Shown here: positions 58,101 through 64,000 of the stretch, in pieces
Layout of the letters: each line of letters begins with the position of its first letter
Position numbering within the stretch: the first letter of the stretch is position 1
Source of the DNA: Membranipora membranacea
Lineage: Eukaryota; Bryozoa; Gymnolaemata; Cheilostomatida; Membraniporidae
Direction: 5' to 3'
NCBI GenBank assembly: GCA_914767715.1
Contig: OU612068.1
Coordinates: 19,962,001 to 20,026,000 of the forward strand
DNA length: 64,000 nt
Made by a program: the position numbers and the translations under genes
Notes under the pieces: generated by a model
Told to the model about the DNA's origin: nothing
Database searches by the model: none
Seen by the model: the letters and a program-made list of their open reading frames with translations, nothing else

Positions 58101-61100
58101 CTTAATGGCCTGTAATGCCACATGCTCGTTTCGACAACAATTTGAGTATCTATATCGTTCGGAGCTGGGGATTCTTTTTAACAGAGGTCTCCGAAAAACT
58201 GGATTATCCATATTGATACCCAACATCGCCTTCAGCGTTGCTAAATCTGTGAAATCTGCGTAGACCAACTTGTGAAAAAACAGAGTAACCACTAGGAAAA
58301 ATTACATTTGTAGACATTGACACGGGATTGCGTAGGCTTTTATGTGTGAGACAATCATATTACGGATTAACAGCAGCAGCTTCCAGTAATACACAATGTG
58401 AATGCCAAACAGCACCTCAGCACTGCTGATCAAATTTCTTCCAATCAGTATCACCTTATCATTCAATTTTATCACGAAATAAACTTTGGTAAATCTGACT
58501 CAACATATATGAAAAGATCCCACTGTCGACATTGTATTGCGATATGTAATCAGTCACCTTGAGCTGAGGTCACATGTTGAGGTACAATAGGTAAGGAAGT
58601 AGTATTATTGGGCCAGAAGAGTCATGACCTAAGCAAGATTGTCACAAGCTATCACTCCTGTGTGATAAAGGCTTTGTGGAGCTTTGTAAACTTCACCAAT
58701 CAGACCCACATCCCCTCCCTGCAAAACTATGGCCATATGGTGAAAAAGCAACTGTATGTTACTCCCCCTAGGTCAAAAATTATTTTTGCTTTGCACACAC
58801 ATGTATCCGATACATAAATCATGTGATTGATGGCTTTGTAAAGCGACTAACAGAAGCTCTTTGTTTTATACTTCAGTCTCTGCTCAGACTGCATAGGCAA
58901 GAGTAATTCAGACAAATACCCCCAAGTTATGTGCTCTAAACAAACTGGGATATGGCACCGGAGTAAAAACTAGGTACAGATATGTCATCTTTTCTCAGTC
59001 TCTCCAGGGAAAACCAGTAATTTTCAAGGCCTCTTTAACGCTACTAATACAATGAAACAAACTATTGTGTAATATAATGAGTGAAAAATATTTCCAGCTG
59101 CAGTTTAATCAATGCCACTCGCTGGAATTTAATTTGTAGCCGGCAGAGCAAACACTCTTGTCTAACAGCTCAAAATAGGGTGTCAATGACTGAACGAAGT
59201 GAATTTATTCCTAGATATCTATCTATGGACAGCTTAGACACACTTCATAGACCAAAGGAAACTCCTTGTCGTCAGCGCATACTGGAAATAGCCAGCGCAC
59301 ATACGATGTTATCGTCAACACATACTTGTATTTAATGGGGGCCGTTCTGTCTCAACCAATGAGAGAACTCAAACTTGGCATCAATTGGCAACGGACGTTA
59401 TAAAGTCTTATTCCAGGTAGTGGACCACGGTCATTATTCCCAGAATTCATCATGGTTTGTAGGGTTATGTTCACTTGTGGGTGCCCCAACCTTGGTCCTA
59501 GAGTAGAAGAGATGAAATGATGCCCACACTGTCCGCGAGTATGAATACCGGGTAAGCGCCATGGGGTTTTCTATTTCGGCTGATTCACCGTTTGCATAGA
59601 GCACCCAAAGCTCACGTTTACTAGATTAGCTCACATTACTATAATGAATCTGGAACTAGCTGAGTGTGTTGGGGAGATAACTTACTCGTTTGCTGGTGTC
59701 AGGTTGATTTGGATGTGTTGGATGGACTGCTACGACTGGCTTTGCTTTCGCTAACAACCTGTGAAAACAATTGTAGCAACTGAGTGAGATATGGCAACCT
59801 TTGGTGTAACTGTTGGCAAGCATTTCGGGAGTTAGCATAATATTATGATAGTCACCCCAGTGCAATAATAATGGTGGTACCATGAGGATACATGTAATAT
59901 ATCCATCAAATTAGTGACATTAATGGCCTTTCTACCACTCTCCATCATTTCCTACTTTTATCAACACATGAAATTTAAATCGTATGGTAATCAATAACGT
60001 AAGTATTCCAAAAATAAAGGTGACATGCTTAAGGATACATTATTTTTTTCTTGGTTATTTCCACAATGTGTCATTGCATTAAAAATCTTAGATCATTAAA
60101 ATCCCATCCCCTAAGATATCCATGTAAGGAGGTTGGCAGGATCACAACTTAGTGTTGTGTGTATAGCAGAAAAAAATGAGCTGAGAAAAGATTAAAACTT
60201 TTCCTGTCCTTGACGAAAAAATATGGCCGGACCGGTAGCTGATGTGTGTTATTCACATCACGAGCTGTGTACATTTCACAATTTGCAACTGTAGCTTTTA
60301 TACAATGCTAACGACTGGTGCGCAATCTCATGGATGCCAATCAAAGTAATCTAAGCGGCAAACACATAAGTCATCTAAATGTAGCCACTGCCTCGATGCC
60401 AAGGAGTTTATACTTTCTAATTCTGTAGCAACATGATAAGATTACATTGGCACAGCCCTTCGTACCTGCTGACTAGCTGCTTGTCTGTATCGGAGTAGTA
60501 ATTCCAGTTAGGGTTCAGTTCTCCCAGACACTGAGGCTTCAGTGACCAGCAGCCTTTAGAATTGGTGGAGCCGACGGCGTCTAATAATCGGGATAACTCA
60601 GCTATGGTACTGTCACTAGAAGGATTGAGTCCTTCTGTTTTGAGCCGCAACATTACATTAGGCGTATCGTACAGATGGGGTTTGGCACCTAATATGTGAA
60701 CTACTCTCTCTCTGAAAGGAAGAAATCAAGATAAAAGTGATAGCAATTAAGCTATGAACATTCTTGGGATGCCAAAACTTCATTATTCTCTTTAGTAGAG
60801 GCACAGGAAACATTAAAAATCACTAGGTAATCAAGCAGTGAAGGCCTCTTATCCGCAAAAAAGTGCGATTGATATAACACACTTTCTGACAAAGATGTCT
60901 TATAAGACAAGTCTTACATGCTGACAGAAAAACAGTATGGCCAGAGTATTATATCAGAACAACTCATAGGGTCTTCACTTTAAATGAAGATCACAGTTGG
61001 CAGAGGGGTGTACTAATTTTGCCTCCCATAACACCAAACATATTGGGCCACCATTTAAAAAAACATTGTCAACAAAATACTGCTGTTTATCAAACTGCAG

Positions 61101-63356
61101 CTAGCCGTTGATAGCATTGACATTGACTCTGTTTTCTACACTCATTGGAGGGGTAATGACATTGCTATCAGATTAGCTTTGAGGTGATTCATTCATTGAC
61201 CAAGCTTGTGTCCGCTTTCATACAAGCTCTTATTACATCCTTGACAATCAGGCACCTACATCAACACACTAACGAAATTTGTGTTTCCTCAAAAATAAAG
61301 GATAATCCAAAACATTAAACTCGTAAAATGGTTTGGAAACAGCTGAAACTTTGTACAAAAAAGCCATTAGTCCATTGAAGATTATGCAAGTCATTTTCAA
61401 TTCAAGTAGCATGGCTGTAAATGGGTAGGATGGATCCTGAGGATAAACCCTGGTGTTATTGTGTTGTGAATGGACACTATAATAACTGCCACATACTAGG
61501 TTTTACTACTGAAGATAGCAGCTGTAAAAGCCCTCAGGATAAACCTAAAGTGTGGCCTTCGCCGTCGTCATAATAGTGTTATAAAATGTCAGACCACTGC
61601 GAGAGAATGGATCAAAATCCAGGCTGCATATAATATTACCTATCAGCCGACTAGCAGAATCAGACCTGAACGAATAACGGATTCAATTAATCATCTTCAC
61701 TTTCTCCCTACCCAATACAACAGTGGTCTTATTCTCTGATAACATTAGACTACCAGGGTTTTGAATCAATGGCATGTAACCAGCACAAGCTGGATGGGTT
61801 ATTATTATGATAACCTGTGAGGAGACGACGTCGCCACAAACCGCATTTATGTTGAGTGTTTGTAAACTTTAAAGAAAGTATGCGGCAGTAACATTCGATT
61901 ATGAACCATTAGTGGGATCACATCAGGCATTGTTTAGGACAGCCAGCGGAATAGACCAACAATAAGCCGTAAGGGTAACCATGTTGATTATAATAAATGT
62001 GGCTTTCTCAGTCACGTCGCCTCTGAGCAATGAATTAGTGTGAGCTAATTTCCTGACCAATGCAATTTTATCCCTTCTTCAAAATTTCTGAAATATATCA
62101 TTTTACCTTTTGGGTTTCCTGCTTAAATCAGAGGTTAAGACTGATGTGAAGGCTATTGGGTTTGTATTTCGAGGGCAGAGACAAATGTGTGATGTATTAT
62201 GCTGAGTGAGGGATGGGATGTCATGCAGTGGTTTAATTTTCATCGCAATATTAACAAACCTGAGAGGGACGCTGAGGAGAGCTTGTTTTATTTTCTCCTT
62301 CTCCGACTTTGACAGACCGTTCGTTATCTTATTACGAGCTAGAGCAGCCTCTTTAGCTGCATTGTTTTGTTTTGATTTATTCTTTCGTTTGAGTTGGTCC
62401 AGTTTCTTGGCTGCACTCGAAGTTCGATTCGAAGTAGTGTAAGTTGCGCTAGCCTGAGGCGCTGTAGTTACTGTGGATGTTGCTAAAGGTGGGGACGTGT
62501 TATGCGTGCTCCCAACAGTCATAGAAGTCGGTGAGCGACCCGCAGGAGACCAGTCGTTGCGTGTAGCAGCTATAGGCTTTATACTTGATTGAGAAGAGTT
62601 TGTAGCTGTCCGAGACGGTAAAGCAGTTCCATTTTTTATTCTTTTAGTTATTTTCTTTGACTTTACACCAGTTTTTGTTTGGTCAATTTCCTTGGCACTA
62701 CAAAACAAAAAAAGTCACATTACATACATAAAAAAGATGGTTACACCATCACAGGATGGAAATCTGTCATTAATTTCGTAAGGAAGGAACTATATATCAC
62801 AATTTGATATATATCACCATTTTAATGATCAACTTAACTTGTTTGTTCAGTTCATTCACATATCTGACTAACAGCCAATCCTATTACAGAAGTTCACAGT
62901 TAATTCTTAACCTGTATATACCTTCCGTAACCACCTGTAAACTCTCAAATGGAGTAAAATTAAACACCAACAGCCCTCATATCTATTAACACCTAATAAA
63001 CACATTGTATAGTGCTTCTGAAATTCCATCAAACACAATCTTCCGAACCCACATAATAAACATAATCTCCTACAGGATGGTGTTGAGATTTTCTCGCAAC
63101 CCATGTGAGCGATCTATATAATGTCTGTTATGCCACAGTCTAGGTGAGCTGAACGCAATCCTGGAATTTAACACGGCGCCGAGTATATAATAACTCTATG
63201 GGGACCATACTACAGAGGTATGTTAGCTAGAGTACCTACCGACTTTTCATACTCTCCTCATTTTTAACCGCGAGCTTATCTCTAGTCGTCTGGTAGACGT
63301 CATCTGTGGCTTGTACTACGATCTTCTGTGTCATAGAATCAAGCGTCTCCAATTTA
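55197..63356 (-). CDS. ELL: RNA polymerase II elongation factor ELL (8 exons seen, 5' end outside)
   Basis: Exons in transcription order: 63356-63240, 62697-62260, 60711-60466, 59758-59686, 58015-57919, 56538-56490, 55784-55613, 55406-55197, all in phase. The first exon (KLETLDSMTQKIVVQATDDV) matches the end of the conserved N-terminal ELL region. The next is a Ser/Thr/Lys-rich linker ending SVPLRERVVHILGAKPHLYD, which with VMLRLKTEGLNPSS and the following exon matches the conserved ELL winged-helix segment. An acidic exon (DDDDDLPFSKRSK) leads into the C-terminal occludin/ELL domain: DYKAPKSLEQRNKFRDDFN to LQYLQEKLSHIKELVHEFDE. A Pro-rich tail ends VVLPE. ELL proteins suppress pausing by polymerase II in super and little elongation complexes in the nucleus. 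Roughly 467 codons are present. The missing part, including the start, lies right of the window. Which vertebrate ELL (1, 2 or 3) it matches best cannot be told. Confidence 0.92.
58016..59685. other. ELL intron between the acidic and upstream exons
   Basis: Nothing beyond AT-rich intron sequence was recognised. The same holds for the neighbouring ELL introns at 56539-57918, 59759-60465 and 60712-62259. Confidence 0.4.
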
Positions 63357-64000
63357 CTGAAACAGCAAAGATAATGCAATGATGTCTACGCTGTAGCAGC
63401 GAAATTGGGCCGGCCAAGATTTATTTCTGACGAACGTAAGGCACCTTGTTGACGTCCTTTTTGGTGCCAAGGCATGTCAAACAATTTAAAATAACTATTA
63501 CTTTCCTAAATTAACAAAATTGCCTCATCCACTGACACTTTTGTATCAATGTCGGACTAGATTTCATCCCATTCATAATAAATGCTTTAAATCCTTAATA
63601 ATGATGGTTTGTGAGATGCCACAAGCGAAATTATAGCCGGACCTGATCTCAAATAATGACTTGGCCAAGATGAAGTAATGGAGCCTGGTTGGCATTGTAT
63701 TCCTTAAAGCTCAAGGAAAGACCTTGCAACACTGTTCAACTCTCTCTCTCTGTCATATTCGACAAGACGGAACAAGGCACCAAAAGGATATAGCAACATA
63801 CTTAACTAGCCTGTACAGTGTATGTGTTATAGTTCTATAGTTGTGGGGTGCCGTCAATTTTTTTGCAGTGTCGCTGGGTGATCAAAGTTATTTGAGGAGT
63901 GACCTTAGCCAAATTCTATACCATGAAGCTATGGTTTATATATTCTCATTTTCCGTATAAAGCTGATGAAATTGGAGGACCATAGTTGGAATTCACGGTA
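63357..64000. other. ELL intron running off the window
   Basis: This sequence lies upstream of the first visible ELL exon. No further exon encoding the N-terminal ELL region was found, so the rest of the gene must lie to the right. Confidence 0.5.

Noticed and set aside
62206-62442. 78-codon plus-strand frame rich in Phe and Leu
   Set aside because: It is the antisense shadow of the Lys/Ala-rich ELL linker exon.
1-64000. tRNA genes, rRNA or CRISPR arrays
   Set aside because: No tRNA B-box with matching A-box, no rRNA-like stretch and no regularly spaced direct repeats were found on reading either strand.

Overview
The window is nuclear DNA of an invertebrate animal. Its genes are interrupted by many GT-AG introns of about 0.1 to 5.4 kb, the base composition is AT-rich, and the gene set (alpha-catenin, an ELL elongation factor, an RBMS-type RNA-binding protein, UBE2G1, a CNGA-type channel) is metazoan. 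The sequence does not fix the phylum. A non-bilaterian such as a sponge or cnidarian is a guess only. No bacterial, organellar or viral gene was seen.

Layout from left to right: (1) 1-953, the tail of an unidentified plus-strand gene; (2) 2620-15943, a 14-exon plus-strand gene for a cyclic nucleotide-gated channel A-type subunit (969 aa as modelled); (3) 16838-20213, UBE2G1 on the minus strand (4 exons, 166 aa), tail-to-tail with the channel; (4) 22137-28954, an RBMS family protein on the plus strand (10 coding exons, 490 aa), head-to-head with UBE2G1; (5) 33292-53629, alpha-catenin on the plus strand (19 coding exons, 1009 aa); (6) 55197-63356, ELL on the minus strand, tail-to-tail with alpha-catenin, with its 5' part beyond the right edge. 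All modelled exons join in phase, and the proteins can be followed through their family landmarks. The genes serve unrelated roles: ion signalling, ubiquitin transfer, RNA binding, cell adhesion and transcription elongation. There is no operon-like logic.

Two features of the alpha-catenin gene stand out. A tyrosine-rich acidic linker of about 110 residues lies between the M region and the actin-binding domain. A candidate internal first exon in the 5.4-kb intron 7 would give a protein starting at the M2 segment, without the beta-catenin-binding and vinculin-binding parts.

The non-coding DNA is rich in small palindromic insertions. One group (69-140 bp) has TAG...CTA ends and 9-bp flanking direct repeats. 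A second group is extraordinarily short (18-44 bp), almost purely palindromic, and flanked by 7/8-, 8- or 10-bp direct repeats. There is also an 811-bp foldback element carrying a nested insertion, a 327-bp hAT-like element with a perfect 8-bp target duplication, and a 5'-truncated CR1/L2-type LINE beside a UBE2G1 splice site. Two genes carry decayed tandem copies of a 3' splice site.
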